Made by a program: the position numbers and the translations under genes. This document shows positions 33,011 to 40,125 of a DNA stretch of 64,000 nucleotides, one piece after another. Position 1 is the first letter of the stretch. Each line of letters begins with the position of its first letter. The DNA comes from a virus. The notes beneath the pieces were generated by a model. That model searched no databases, was not told the DNA's origin, and worked only from the letters and a program-made list of their open reading frames with translations. The stretch lies in IMG/VR virus record IMGVR_UViG_3300025000_000064, positions 1 through 64,000 of that record, one strand, 5' to 3'.

Positions 33011-33289
33011 TTAATATTTATTAGCTATGTTGTTTTTGCAATAGTTCAATATTCTTTCTTTATAACATGCGTCTATTTCTTCTATTTTTATACCCTTAAC
33101 TAATTCTTTCTTTTGTGTTTGTTCTAGCCATATTTGCCATCTTTTTGATTTATTATTTTCTGTCGTATCAATATTAATAGTAATACATGGGTGAAATGAC
33201 ATTTCTATATCTTTTAAAGATTTAATATAGTTATATTCATCTTTACTTATAAAGCCCCATGTTGTATTATGCAATTTATTCATAACCAT
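33011..33289 (-). CDS. Unknown protein, 92 residues
   Basis: Starts MVMNKLHNTTWGFISKDEYN; a second ATG two codons later is possible. KRWQIWLEQTQKKELVKGIK is a basic amphipathic segment. It is first behind the promoter at 33328-33355, with GGAG upstream. Confidence 0.6.
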   Translation of the reverse strand: MVMNKLHNTTWGFISKDEYNYIKSLKDIEMSFHPCITINIDTTENNKSKRWQIWLEQTQKKELVKGIKIEEIDACYKERILNYCKNNIANKY

Positions 33290-33327
33290 TTTTCAAACTC
33301 CATTTATTAACTAACTTTTATATAATC

Positions 33328-33355
33328 ATGATAACATCTTATAATAAATTGTCAA
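33328..33355 (-). promoter_or_regulatory. AGG-TTGACA promoter
   Basis: Minus strand TTGACA (33355-33350), 16-base spacer, TATCAT (33333-33328), preceded by AGG. Serves 33011-33289 and following genes. Confidence 0.65.
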
Positions 33356-33363
33356 CCTTTTTA

Positions 33364-33609
33364 TTAACTTATTTTAAAAGTATATTCTGATTTATTATTT
33401 AATAAGCCTTTTTGTTTTAACTCTTTTGTTTTCCATTTTAAACTTTGTATTTCTTCATTGCTTAACTGTTTTATATCTAATATTTCTAAAAATATATTAA
33501 AGCTTTTATATTCTTCTAACTCTTTAAAATCAACATATTTATTATATATATTTTCAGAATTTAAGTATTTATAAGTTATATAATACACACTATAAATATA
33601 ATTAATCAT
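33364..33609 (-). CDS. Small protein, 81 residues
   Basis: MINYIYSVYYITYKYLNSEN then helical, Glu/Lys-rich. The first 14 residues are aromatic and hydrophobic but short for a membrane span. Overlaps the upstream gene's stop (ATGA). Unknown. Confidence 0.55.
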   Translation of the reverse strand: MINYIYSVYYITYKYLNSENIYNKYVDFKELEEYKSFNIFLEILDIKQLSNEEIQSLKWKTKELKQKGLLNNKSEYTFKIS

Positions 33610-34121
33610 CTTAAGTCAATCCTTATATCAAATTTATCATTAATAGCATAGTTTATTTTTTCGTTAAATTCTTTTATTTTCTTTTTTAACTCTTCAGATT
33701 CCTCAATTAATCCATCAATAATATCTATTTTATTTTGCTCCCTTGTTTTTATCGCTTGCTCTTTCCTGTAATTCATATTTTTATTTAAATCAGCGATAGC
33801 AACATCGGCAATTATAACGCCATTTTGTTCTACTCCATCCCCATAAGAAGAGGATATAGAGGCATGAACAATATTAATATCATAGCTTACATGCTCAATT
33901 ATCCATGAATTATATTGTGTTTTAAATCTTAAATTTTTGTCAATATTTTTCAAGGCTGTGTCAAGTCTTTTATTGCTTTGTTTACCATCAAATTTTTTAA
34001 TTACTTCTATTATTGCAGGGCAAAGCTTAAAAACTTCCTCTTTCCTCAGCAATTCCTTTTCTATTGAATTAATTTTATTAAGTTTTTCTTCTACTTGTAT
34101 CTTGTCGTCTAATTCTTTCAT
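33606..34121 (-). CDS. Unknown protein, 171 residues, with flanking helices
   Basis: N-terminal coiled coil (ELDDKIQVEEKLNKINSIEK), a central strand-rich part with SYDINIVHASISSSYGDGVE, and a C-terminal coiled coil. Six bases after the stop of the 28-residue frame at 34127. The middle suggests a small globular domain carried by a helical dimer. Family unknown. Confidence 0.6.
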   Translation of the reverse strand: MKELDDKIQVEEKLNKINSIEKELLRKEEVFKLCPAIIEVIKKFDGKQSNKRLDTALKNIDKNLRFKTQYNSWIIEHVSYDINIVHASISSSYGDGVEQNGVIIADVAIADLNKNMNYRKEQAIKTREQNKIDIIDGLIEESEELKKKIKEFNEKINYAINDKFDIRIDLR

Positions 34122-34126
34122 TTTTG

Positions 34127-34213
34127 TTAAAATATCGGTTTTTTAGCTTCTTCAAAACTCATGCTTCTTAATTGGCTTGTTAATCCTTTTCTTTGTTCTT
34201 GTAAATTTGTCAT
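34127..34213 (-). CDS. 28-residue small protein
   Basis: MTNLQEQRKGLTSQLRSMSF then EEAKKPIF. AAAGGAAAA lies upstream and it is directly followed by the next gene. It is short but well placed behind an extended -10 box. Confidence 0.5.
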   Translation of the reverse strand: MTNLQEQRKGLTSQLRSMSFEEAKKPIF

Positions 34214-34262
34214 TGTTTTATTTTCCTTTTCTTGTTTTAATTAACTACAATATTTTTATAAA

Positions 34263-34271
34263 ATTATACCA
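34263..34271 (-). promoter_or_regulatory. Extended -10 promoter
   Basis: TGGTATAAT on the minus strand, 50 bases before 34213. A TTGACA lies at 34297-34292, but its 23-base spacing is too long for a standard pair. Either the extended -10 suffices or the TTGACA belongs to another start. Confidence 0.5.
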
Positions 34272-34302
34272 TTATTTAAATATATTTTAATTGTCAACTA
34301 TT

Positions 34303-34527
34303 TTAATAAATATTTTTATCTTCTTTTATATTTTTTAATTCAATAAATAAATTTAAATTATTATCAATATATTCAAGTATATTAATATATTTGCAATCTG
34401 TTTTAATTATATCATTAGCTATTTTACATATTAAATTACCATATTCTTTTTCAAGATGTTTTTGAGCATTTTCTATTGTTTCATGCTCTTTATCGTCTAA
34501 AGTTTTATATTTTAATATTTCTATCAT
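34303..34527 (-). CDS. Small protein of unknown function
   Basis: 74 residues: MIEILKYKTLDDKEHETIEN then AQKHLEKEYGNLICKIAN. This K.kt.DG..h.t...A..h pattern is common in small phage proteins of unknown role. One base overlaps the stop of the upstream gene. Confidence 0.65.
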   Translation of the reverse strand: MIEILKYKTLDDKEHETIENAQKHLEKEYGNLICKIANDIIKTDCKYINILEYIDNNLNLFIELKNIKEDKNIY

Positions 34528-34889
34528 TATAAAATTATCCTTTCAATTTCTCTTAAATAATCATGAAAATTATATTTTTTATATACTGTTTTTTGTTCCT
34601 CTTCGTTTAATTTTAATTCTGTTAAACTGCTTTTTGCTGATTCGTTTATATAATAAATATCTTGAATTTGATAATACTCTGTGTCAAATTCACAATCAAT
34701 ATTTTTGCATATTATTTTAAAATACTCATTGTTTTTTGTTTCATAATCATAAGATACAGGAATTTTAAAAACAATTTCTTTTGATATTTCAATATTGTTT
34801 AAAAACTCTTCTTTGTCTTCTTCTGTTTTTAATTCGTCATCAAATAAACTTGTATTTAAATTGACTTTTAATAACTCTGTAATTTGCAT
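34527..34889 (-). CDS. Acidic protein of unknown function
   Basis: 120 residues, acidic, beginning MQITELLKVNLNTSLFDDEL. A strand-rich middle with two Cys (KIICKNIDCEF). Coupled to the following gene. No family recognised. Confidence 0.6.
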   Translation of the reverse strand: MQITELLKVNLNTSLFDDELKTEEDKEEFLNNIEISKEIVFKIPVSYDYETKNNEYFKIICKNIDCEFDTEYYQIQDIYYINESAKSSLTELKLNEEEQKTVYKKYNFHDYLREIERIIL

Positions 34890-34893
34890 TTTA

Positions 34894-35052
34894 TTAACCC
34901 TTTCTTTTTACTCTGTTAATTTTTTTGTGTTCATTTAAAATTAAATCTGTTATTAAATCCGATTCACTTCTTTTATGTTTTTCCTCTTTTATTTCCTCCA
35001 GTTTTTCTATGACTTCAGAATCAAATTTCCAATTTTTTCTTTTTGTTCCCAT
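34894..35052 (-). CDS. Ribbon-helix-helix (CopG-type) protein
   Basis: A 52-residue basic protein: KNWKFDSEVIEKLEEIKEEK then HKRSESDLITDLILNEH, the RHH pattern of one strand and two helices with the S-x-S/D-L turn. No other domain is attached. The short basic C-terminus (RVKRKG) could add DNA contacts. Probably a transcriptional regulator of nearby promoters. Confidence 0.6.
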   Translation of the reverse strand: MGTKRKNWKFDSEVIEKLEEIKEEKHKRSESDLITDLILNEHKKINRVKRKG

Positions 35053-35073
35053 GCTTGTTCCCTTTATATAATA

Positions 35074-35616
35074 TTAATAACCATATATTCCTTTTATATA
35101 ATGTCCCATAGGCTTAGTGTAATAGTTTAATAATGAACGGCTTATTTCTTCATTATTATAAATCTTATTACATAAATTATCTATATTATCAGAGTTTCTT
35201 ATTTCTCTAAATTCTATATAGTTTGTGCCGTCATGGTGATAACCTTCAAATTTTATATTATAGTTATCGGTATATATTTTATATTCGTCACAGCTAAAAG
35301 AGGCTATAACATCATTTAAATTATTACCTATTATTTTATAGCCTGATTTTTTGCCGTTCCATAACCCCATTGAAGCGATACATATAATATTATTATCAAG
35401 AGTTTTATTTAAATTTTCTTTTTCATCATTATAAAATAAATTAATATCTTCGCATATACAATCTGATAAACTTTCTATTGTATCTTTTTCCTCACCTTCC
35501 ATGCGATTTTCATTTTCTGCATTTACAAAATCTTGCAATTCTTCATCCGTATAAAAACCATAAGTTTTAAAAATTAGATGTTCTTTAACTTGGTATTTTC
35601 TTTTTGTTTTAATCAT
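35074..35616 (-). CDS. Unknown protein, 180 residues
   Basis: Start chosen at 35616 because GGAGTTTATAAA precedes it; a longer frame to 35670 would begin near the promoter's start point. SMGLWNGKKSGYKII and YKIYTDNYNIKFEGYHHDGT then NYIEFREI resemble a phage family (G.w.g......). The last part (EISRSLLNYYTKPMGHYIKG) fits the same family. Function unknown. First gene behind the promoter at 35649-35677. Confidence 0.65.
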   Translation of the reverse strand: MIKTKRKYQVKEHLIFKTYGFYTDEELQDFVNAENENRMEGEEKDTIESLSDCICEDINLFYNDEKENLNKTLDNNIICIASMGLWNGKKSGYKIIGNNLNDVIASFSCDEYKIYTDNYNIKFEGYHHDGTNYIEFREIRNSDNIDNLCNKIYNNEEISRSLLNYYTKPMGHYIKGIYGY

Positions 35617-35648
35617 TTTATAAACTCCGTTTACTTCCAACAAAATTA

Positions 35649-35677
35649 AATATAAACGATTCAATTTCAAAAGTCAA
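35649..35677 (-). promoter_or_regulatory. AGG-TTGACT promoter
   Basis: Minus strand TTGACT (35677-35672), 17-base spacer, TATATT (35654-35649). Serves 35074-35616. Confidence 0.65.
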
Positions 35678-35970
35678 CCTTTTATTTTAAATGTAAATAT
35701 TTTGTTACAATTCAGCTATATTCAATCTATATTTAAAATTTTAAAAAACTTATATGTATAAATAACTTTACAAAAACTTCTAAAAGCGTTATTTTCAATC
35801 TATGACTAGATTTAAGGCAATTTATAAAATATAATTGTTTTATTCCAGTAAAAAATATTTTATTTAAATTCCTATAACATATTTTATATGTATAAAGAAA
35901 ATAAATAAAATAACACAAAAGTTTTATTTGTCAATATTAATTTTTGACATTAATTTTATATTTTAGAAAT

Positions 35971-35992
35971 GCATTTCTAAAACTTTGTATTT
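35971..35992. repeat. 22-bp perfect palindrome
   Basis: Arms TTTTAGAAATG and CATTTCTAAAA with no loop. Possible operator for a dimeric protein, perhaps one of the RHH proteins, though not tested. Confidence 0.55.
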
Positions 35993-36075
35993 TTGCATGC
36001 TTTTAGAAGTAGAATTTAAAAACCTTTATAGTTGCAAAAATATATTTCTTGAATATGAGCAAAAAATGAAAGTAG

Positions 36076-36211
36076 TTCGAGCCTTCAAAATGAAAAAGTG
36101 CTTGAGTGGATAATTGCACATGCACATGCAATTGCGACAGCATGAGCTGTGCTAAGTAAAATCAAAAGTGGTTCGAGTCGATAAAATGAAAAGGTGTTCG
36201 AGCTGAAAATT
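36076..36211 (+). repeat. 25-bp period repeats, locus B
   Basis: TTCGAG/TTGAG motifs have their GAG at 36079, 36104, 36175 and 36200: two pairs exactly 25 apart, separated by 71 bases that contain dispersed repeat copy 3. Two units continue with AAAATGAAAA(A/G)GTG. They match locus A at 30225-30299. Confidence 0.65.
36125..36148 (+). repeat. Dispersed repeat, copy 3 (24 bp)
   Basis: Exact 24-base match to the core of the copies at 27643 and 31161. It splits the 25-bp array of locus B. Short outer arms GCACA (36122) and TGTGC (36148) are complementary. Confidence 0.75.
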
Positions 36212-36439
36212 TTATCTTGTTCGTTTAGGCTTAGGTTTATTTTTAATATGTTCTCTTGTAGAAAGAATAGCTTTAACGTCATCTGCATAAATCTCAGATG
36301 CAAAATCGTTTCCGCAACAATTATTATTTAATTCCCAACACTCATCATAAATTCCACCATGTTGCCTACATAGTTGCAATATAGCCAATAATCTTTTTGT
36401 GGATTTCCTTTGAAGTTCTTCTATTGGAAATTTAGCCAT
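36212..36439 (-). CDS. Unknown protein, 75 residues
   Basis: MAKFPIEELQRKSTKRLLAI then LQLCRQHGGIYDECWELNNN, with four Cys or His that could bind a metal, ending in basic KPKPKRTR. A small soluble protein; the stop lies next to the 25-bp repeats. No family name. Confidence 0.6.
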   Translation of the reverse strand: MAKFPIEELQRKSTKRLLAILQLCRQHGGIYDECWELNNNCCGNDFASEIYADDVKAILSTREHIKNKPKPKRTR

Positions 36440-36482
36440 TTTATTTTATACTCCAATATGTTCTTTTTTATAAATCTTTTAA

Positions 36483-36580
36483 TTATCTTGAAACATAAAT
36501 TTCAGCTTCTGGATATTCTTTGCATTTTTCTAAATATCTATCAACAAATTTTAACAAACCTTCATAATTACCCCATCCAT
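36483..36580 (-). pseudogene. Small gene with apparent frameshift
   Basis: ATG at 36580 has AGAGG seven bases upstream but is stopped after 9 codons. In the frame one base over, GNYEGLLKFVDRYLEKCKEY then PEAEIYVSR reads as a good helical protein to a TAA at 36483. One extra G in the run GGGG after the start would join the two. It is a decayed gene, a sequencing error, or a slip site. Confidence 0.45.
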
Positions 36581-36598
36581 TTATTAACCTCTTTATCC

Positions 36599-36952
36599 TT
36601 ATATTGCTTCTTCCATTAACTTTTTTAATTCTAAAGGTATTGCTTCGTTGCTGAATAGTTTATAATAATATTCCCTTTTTGGAATAAATTCATTGATAGC
36701 AATTATATTATTTATTATATTGCAAATATCAATTTTCTTTATGTATTCTTTTAATTTGGAATTATTCTTTTTCATATTGCATGATTTGCATGAGATAAAA
36801 TAATTATCCAATCTGTTTTCACCGCCTCTAAATTTTGCTTTTATATGGTCAACAGTTACGGTATGCATATTTACTTCTTCGCCACAATAAGCACAGGGAA
36901 TCTTATGAGCTACAGCTATATTTTTTATTCTCTTTTGTGTTACATTGCACAT
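36599..36952 (-). CDS. HNH endonuclease
   Basis: A 117-residue protein. CAYCG (C20, C23), VDHIKAK (D35, H36), NRLDN (N47/N50) and CKSCNMKK (C55, C58, N59) form a complete HNH_5-type metal-binding nuclease core. It may be a homing-type or packaging-associated nicking enzyme. Its ATG follows the TGA of the preceding gene by one base. Confidence 0.75.
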   Translation of the reverse strand: MCNVTQKRIKNIAVAHKIPCAYCGEEVNMHTVTVDHIKAKFRGGENRLDNYFISCKSCNMKKNNSKLKEYIKKIDICNIINNIIAINEFIPKREYYYKLFSNEAIPLELKKLMEEAI

Positions 36953-36953
36953 A

Positions 36954-37067
36954 TCAATCTCTTTTTCTGGCGAATATTGTTATTCTCACATTAATACCCT
37001 TAATTTTTTTTACAATATTTAAATCTTTATAAGTGTTTTCAAATCTGCAATAAGACATGTTTGACAT
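36954..37067 (-). CDS. Small MSYCRFENT-family protein
   Basis: A 37-residue protein beginning MSNMSYCRFENTYKDLNIVK, an N-terminus widely shared by tiny phage proteins that normally continue with DL..C. Here the tail differs (GINVRITIFARKRD), so it may be truncated. Coupled by TAATG to the gene before it. Role unknown. Confidence 0.6.
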   Translation of the reverse strand: MSNMSYCRFENTYKDLNIVKKIKGINVRITIFARKRD

Positions 37068-37225
37068 TATTGCTTCTCCTTATTTATAATTTGTAACCGA
37101 AGGACACATAAGCTAAAATCTTCACATTTTTCCTTATTTAATAAACTTTCTTCTCTTTTTTTATCACCATTAACTTTGCAACTAAATCTTCTATCATTTT
37201 CACATATATCACATTGAGTTATCAT
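37067..37225 (-). CDS. Cys-rich small protein
   Basis: 52 residues, MITQCDICENDRRFSCKVNG with five cysteines spread as C-x2-C, C, C, C. Possible zinc knuckle. Overlaps both neighbours by 1-4 bases. Confidence 0.6.
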   Translation of the reverse strand: MITQCDICENDRRFSCKVNGDKKREESLLNKEKCEDFSLCVLRLQIINKEKQ

Positions 37226-37383
37226 TTTGTAAAACCTTTCTCAATTATACAATTTGCAGTTTCTTGTTCTACTTCCATGAACATCAAATTGCAATTTTTA
37301 CATATAATCACATCCACATAATTGGGCAGATATATTCTGCTTTTTATAAAGCCCTTATTGCCACATAGACAAGTTCTTTCCAT
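37222..37383 (-). CDS. Small zinc-ribbon protein
   Basis: 53 residues with CLCG near the N-terminus and CKNC near residue 29, a two-pair zinc ribbon. It overlaps the next gene by ATGA and the previous by TAATG. Unknown target. Confidence 0.6.
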   Translation of the reverse strand: MERTCLCGNKGFIKSRIYLPNYVDVIICKNCNLMFMEVEQETANCIIEKGFTK

Positions 37384-37757
37384 TATTTAATTACCTCTTT
37401 TAATTTTTCCTGTATTAAATTAAATCCTATTTCGTTTCTGTCTACATTTAATATCTTAGAGCATTTATCAATATGTTCTTCAATCATATTTCTGCTATTT
37501 TCATAATAAGAAATAAACTTGCCGAGTTCTAAAACAAAATACTGAAGGTCTTCTTTATCTATGTCTTCTATACTTATTGTTTGCCATTCATCCTGTCCAC
37601 ACCATTCTCTTCTTTCAATAGTAAATTTATTTATAGCATAACTTCCGTTTTCATTTAGTTCAACATCTTTATTTTTTATTACTCTATAACTATAATAACC
37701 TCTTATTCTTGATATTACATTATTGCTATGCCATTTTGTTGATTCAATTCTATTCAT
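37383..37757 (-). CDS. Unknown protein, 124 residues
   Basis: YSYRVIKNKDVELNENGSYA then IERREWCGQDEWQTISIEDI: a strand-rich front and a helical C-terminus. Follows the methyltransferase by 13 bases. Function unknown. Confidence 0.6.
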   Translation of the reverse strand: MNRIESTKWHSNNVISRIRGYYSYRVIKNKDVELNENGSYAINKFTIERREWCGQDEWQTISIEDIDKEDLQYFVLELGKFISYYENSRNMIEEHIDKCSKILNVDRNEIGFNLIQEKLKEVIK

Positions 37758-37770
37758 TTTTTTATTCTCC

Positions 37771-38535
37771 TTAACGATTTATTACCAAAATACAAGTTTC
37801 AACCAATGTTCCTGATTCTTTAAATGCTCCTTTATCTAATTTAATAATCTCTGCATTATTATCTTCAACAAATTGCTTAAATAATTTATCCTTTTTTGAA
37901 GAATTAAACTGCCATGATGGTGGGCAAATTGCAACCATATTTCCACCTTTATTTAAAAGACTATATGCTTTCATTATATGGTCAATATAGGCATTTTTTG
38001 AGAAAGGAGGATTCATTATAATACAATCGTATTTAATGTCCTCATTTGCCTTCAGAAAGTCCTCTCCTAGATAGTTGATATTGCTGCTTAAATTATCCTG
38101 TAAATATTTTACATTAACATTGAAAGCTTCATAGCAATCAATTTTAATATCATTATGATAATTTTTCAACGCTTTTATCAAAGCACCCTTTCCAGCAGAG
38201 GGTTCTAATATTCTTGACTTTAAAGTTTTTGATGGAGTTTCATGCCAATTATAACATGCTAAATCTGCAACCATATTTGCTACTTCTTCTGGGGTTTCAA
38301 AAAATTGGTATTCTTTTTTTAAATTAATCGAGTCTCCGTTGCATATATCTTCAAAATAATCAAGGCAACCTTCTTCAAAAACAAATCCTTGTACTTTCTT
38401 TGTCCATTTGCCTGATATTAATTCAATCTTTTTTGCAACATCTTGATATAATTTTCTTTCCATTTTAATATCTGGAAGCTTCAATACATTATCTTCAATT
38501 GTGCATTGTTTTAATATTTCTAATACTTGACTCAT
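37771..38535 (-). CDS. DNA N6-adenine methyltransferase, class I
   Basis: A 254-residue enzyme. FFETPEEVANMVADLA (78-93) is the usual lead-in; motif I is ILEPSAGKGALI (109-120), motif IV NPPF is at 175-178, and GGNMVAICPPSWQ follows. This layout is that of gamma-type adenine methyltransferases. The first 75 residues may recognise DNA. It could protect phage DNA from restriction; no matching restriction gene was seen. Confidence 0.8.
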   Translation of the reverse strand: MSQVLEILKQCTIEDNVLKLPDIKMERKLYQDVAKKIELISGKWTKKVQGFVFEEGCLDYFEDICNGDSINLKKEYQFFETPEEVANMVADLACYNWHETPSKTLKSRILEPSAGKGALIKALKNYHNDIKIDCYEAFNVNVKYLQDNLSSNINYLGEDFLKANEDIKYDCIIMNPPFSKNAYIDHIMKAYSLLNKGGNMVAICPPSWQFNSSKKDKLFKQFVEDNNAEIIKLDKGAFKESGTLVETCILVINR

Positions 38536-38537
38536 TT

Positions 38538-38651
38538 TTACAGTTCCTCTATTAATTCTTTAAACTCAGGCAATATAGCTTTTCTTTTTATCCATTCTTT
38601 AAAAGCTATTTCTAATACTTCTTTATGGTTTTGTTTTTCTTTCTCGCTCAT
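38538..38651 (-). CDS. 37-residue helical protein
   Basis: MSEKEKQNHKEVLEIAFKEW then IKRKAILPEFKELIEEL. Two bases before the methyltransferase start, so cotranscribed. Probably a single amphipathic helix pair. Unknown. Confidence 0.55.
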   Translation of the reverse strand: MSEKEKQNHKEVLEIAFKEWIKRKAILPEFKELIEEL

Positions 38652-38660
38652 ATATTCCTC

Positions 38661-38894
38661 TTAAAAATTTAATATTGGTTGCTCTACATATCCCTTTATC
38701 GGATTAATCTTATGAACAATAACCCAATCATTTTCTGACAATCTAAACCCATGAACATCTTCAAGTCTTATGTTATTTGATTTAGCATATTCTCTCATTT
38801 GCCAATCTCCTAGCATTTTTGTTTCGTAATGTTTTTTAGAATAGATATTAAATCCATTGTTTTCTATTTCTTTCCAGCTCCAATTTATTGACAT
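38661..38894 (-). CDS. Small protein, 77 residues
   Basis: MSINWSWKEIENNGFNIYSK, aromatic-rich. First gene behind the promoter at 38925-38952; AAAGGAAAC precedes the start. No family recognised. Confidence 0.6.
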   Translation of the reverse strand: MSINWSWKEIENNGFNIYSKKHYETKMLGDWQMREYAKSNNIRLEDVHGFRLSENDWVIVHKINPIKGYVEQPILNF

Positions 38895-38924
38895 ATATCG
38901 TTTCCTTTAGTTTGTTACATATTC

Positions 38925-38952
38925 ATGATATCACAGATGATGTTTTTGTCAA
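38925..38952 (-). promoter_or_regulatory. AGG-TTGACA promoter
   Basis: Minus strand TTGACA (38952-38947), 16-base spacer, TATCAT (38930-38925), preceded by AGG. Serves 38661-38894 and the methyltransferase group. Confidence 0.65.
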
Positions 38953-38983
38953 CCTTTTATTCAATACCTATTGTTTTAGATAT

Positions 38984-39187
38984 TTATTTTACCTCACAAT
39001 GTTCTATTGTTATTAAAATCACATATTGAAGTGCATCTTTGAATCCTTGCTCGTGGTAATAATCTTCCGTTGATTCTTGGTTTTCGCACATTGAATTGCT
39101 TTCCTTATAATCATTAATAATTTTTTCAGCCAATTCAGTATCAATAAAACATTTTCTAAATTTATTTAAAGCTTCTTCGGTTAACAT
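38984..39187 (-). CDS. Acidic small protein, 67 residues
   Basis: Helical, acidic (CENQESTEDYYHEQGFKDAL); the EQGFKDAL segment is common in small phage proteins of unknown role. GGAG precedes it. Confidence 0.6.
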   Translation of the reverse strand: MLTEEALNKFRKCFIDTELAEKIINDYKESNSMCENQESTEDYYHEQGFKDALQYVILITIEHCEVK

Positions 39188-39198
39188 ATTATTTCTCC

Positions 39199-39618
39199 TT
39201 ATTTAATACCAATTATTGCTTTAATTTGATACATTTTATTTAATGATTCAGGGAAACCATATTTTGCCTCTATATAAGAATATAAAAATGATAATACAAT
39301 TTCCAAATTTATGATACTATTTGTGTCGTTTATTTCTTTCTTTTCATGGTTAATATAAAAATCATCAAACCATTTTCCAAAAGATTCTTCTGTTGGCTCT
39401 ACTGTCTGTAAAGCCTCTAATCTTCTTTTATATAAATCCAATAAAGACACTTTCTTATTAATATCTTGGACAAGTGAAGCCTCTTTATATAACAAAAAAC
39501 CTATTTTGAATGAGTCCTCATTAATGTCTTTTTGCAAATCTTCTTTATTGTATTTAATTGCATCAGTTAATCTTTCTGTTGTTTCTTCTAACTTTTGTGC
39601 ATTGCTTTTTCTACCCAT
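39199..39618 (-). CDS. Unknown helical protein, 139 residues
   Basis: MGRKSNAQKLEETTERLTDA begins a chain of charged helices. The basic first residues and following helices could be a DNA-binding head. No named family. Confidence 0.6.
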   Translation of the reverse strand: MGRKSNAQKLEETTERLTDAIKYNKEDLQKDINEDSFKIGFLLYKEASLVQDINKKVSLLDLYKRRLEALQTVEPTEESFGKWFDDFYINHEKKEINDTNSIINLEIVLSFLYSYIEAKYGFPESLNKMYQIKAIIGIK

Positions 39619-39630
39619 TGTTTTGTCCTT

Positions 39631-39870
39631 TTATTTCAAATAACAATCATTTAAATAAACAATATCTATTCTTCTGGCAAGCATTTTGCATTGTATTGTA
39701 TGTATATCTTCTTTTGTTCCAGATATTGTTATTTTTGTTTCTTCGTTTGTATTGATATTATTTTCCAACATCATCATGCTTATTTCCTCATCAAAGCATG
39801 GATAATCTTGCTTGAATACTTCTAGTTCTGCTTTATTCTCAAACGCTATTTCTAAAGATGTTCTAATCAT
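39631..39870 (-). CDS. Unknown protein, 79 residues
   Basis: MIRTSLEIAFENKAELEVFK then EISMMMLENNIN and TKITISGTKEDIHTIQCKML: an alternating strand-helix ferredoxin-like plan, the size of a small ACT- or RRM-like fold. No function visible. Confidence 0.55.
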   Translation of the reverse strand: MIRTSLEIAFENKAELEVFKQDYPCFDEEISMMMLENNINTNEETKITISGTKEDIHTIQCKMLARRIDIVYLNDCYLK

Positions 39871-39879
39871 GACAATCCC

Positions 39880-40056
39880 CTAATTATTTAAACCTAATAC
39901 ATCTGAAGCGAAAGTACCAAAATCATAATATGTATCTGTTAGTTTGTTTGATTTGCAGAAAAACATAAATGATGTAAAGTCTTTGGCTAAGCTTTTACCA
40001 ATGCAAAAGTTATCAAACCAATATCTGATGTTTTCTATTTCTTCGTTGTACGTCAT
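39880..40056 (-). CDS. Small protein, 58 residues
   Basis: MTYNEEIENIRYWFDNFCIG and on to VLGLNN with TAG stop. AAGGAG lies upstream and a TTGACA promoter at 40088-40116. Aromatic and helical. No family recognised. Confidence 0.6.
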   Translation of the reverse strand: MTYNEEIENIRYWFDNFCIGKSLAKDFTSFMFFCKSNKLTDTYYDFGTFASDVLGLNN

Positions 40057-40087
40057 AGATTCTCCTTACCTTTGCTTCCACTCTATT

Positions 40088-40116
40088 ATCTTAATCTGTA
40101 ATATATATTTTGTCAA
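40088..40116 (-). promoter_or_regulatory. AGG-TTGACA promoter
   Basis: Minus strand TTGACA (40116-40111), 17-base spacer, TAAGAT (40093-40088), preceded by AGG. Confidence 0.65.
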
Positions 40117-40125
40117 CCTTTATTT

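Larger units (their letters stand above)
35678..36211. other. Gene-free block B
   Basis: Without a credible gene. Carries TATTCAATCTATAT (near 35712), CCAGTAAAAAATATTTTATT (near 35843), a 22-bp palindrome, four 25-bp-phase motifs and copy 3 of the dispersed repeat. The first two motifs occur in the same order in block A (29746-30389), so the two blocks seem to be diverged copies. Confidence 0.55.

Noticed and set aside
34263-34297. Standard -35/-10 promoter pair at 34292/34263
   Set aside because: Spacing of 23 bases is too long; retained only as an extended -10 element.
35733-35918. A 61-codon minus-strand frame in gene-free block B
   Set aside because: No ribosome site, odd composition, and it overlaps sequence shared with block A that is non-coding.
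36076-36211. tRNA-like T-arm sequence GGTTCGAGTC
   Set aside because: GTTCGAG occurs three times with 25-bp period and no acceptor stem, anticodon arm or CCA-end can be drawn around it; it belongs to the direct repeats.
36085-36303. A 72-codon minus-strand frame over the repeats and the gene at 36212
   Set aside because: Overlaps a better gene in another frame and runs through the dispersed and 25-bp repeats.
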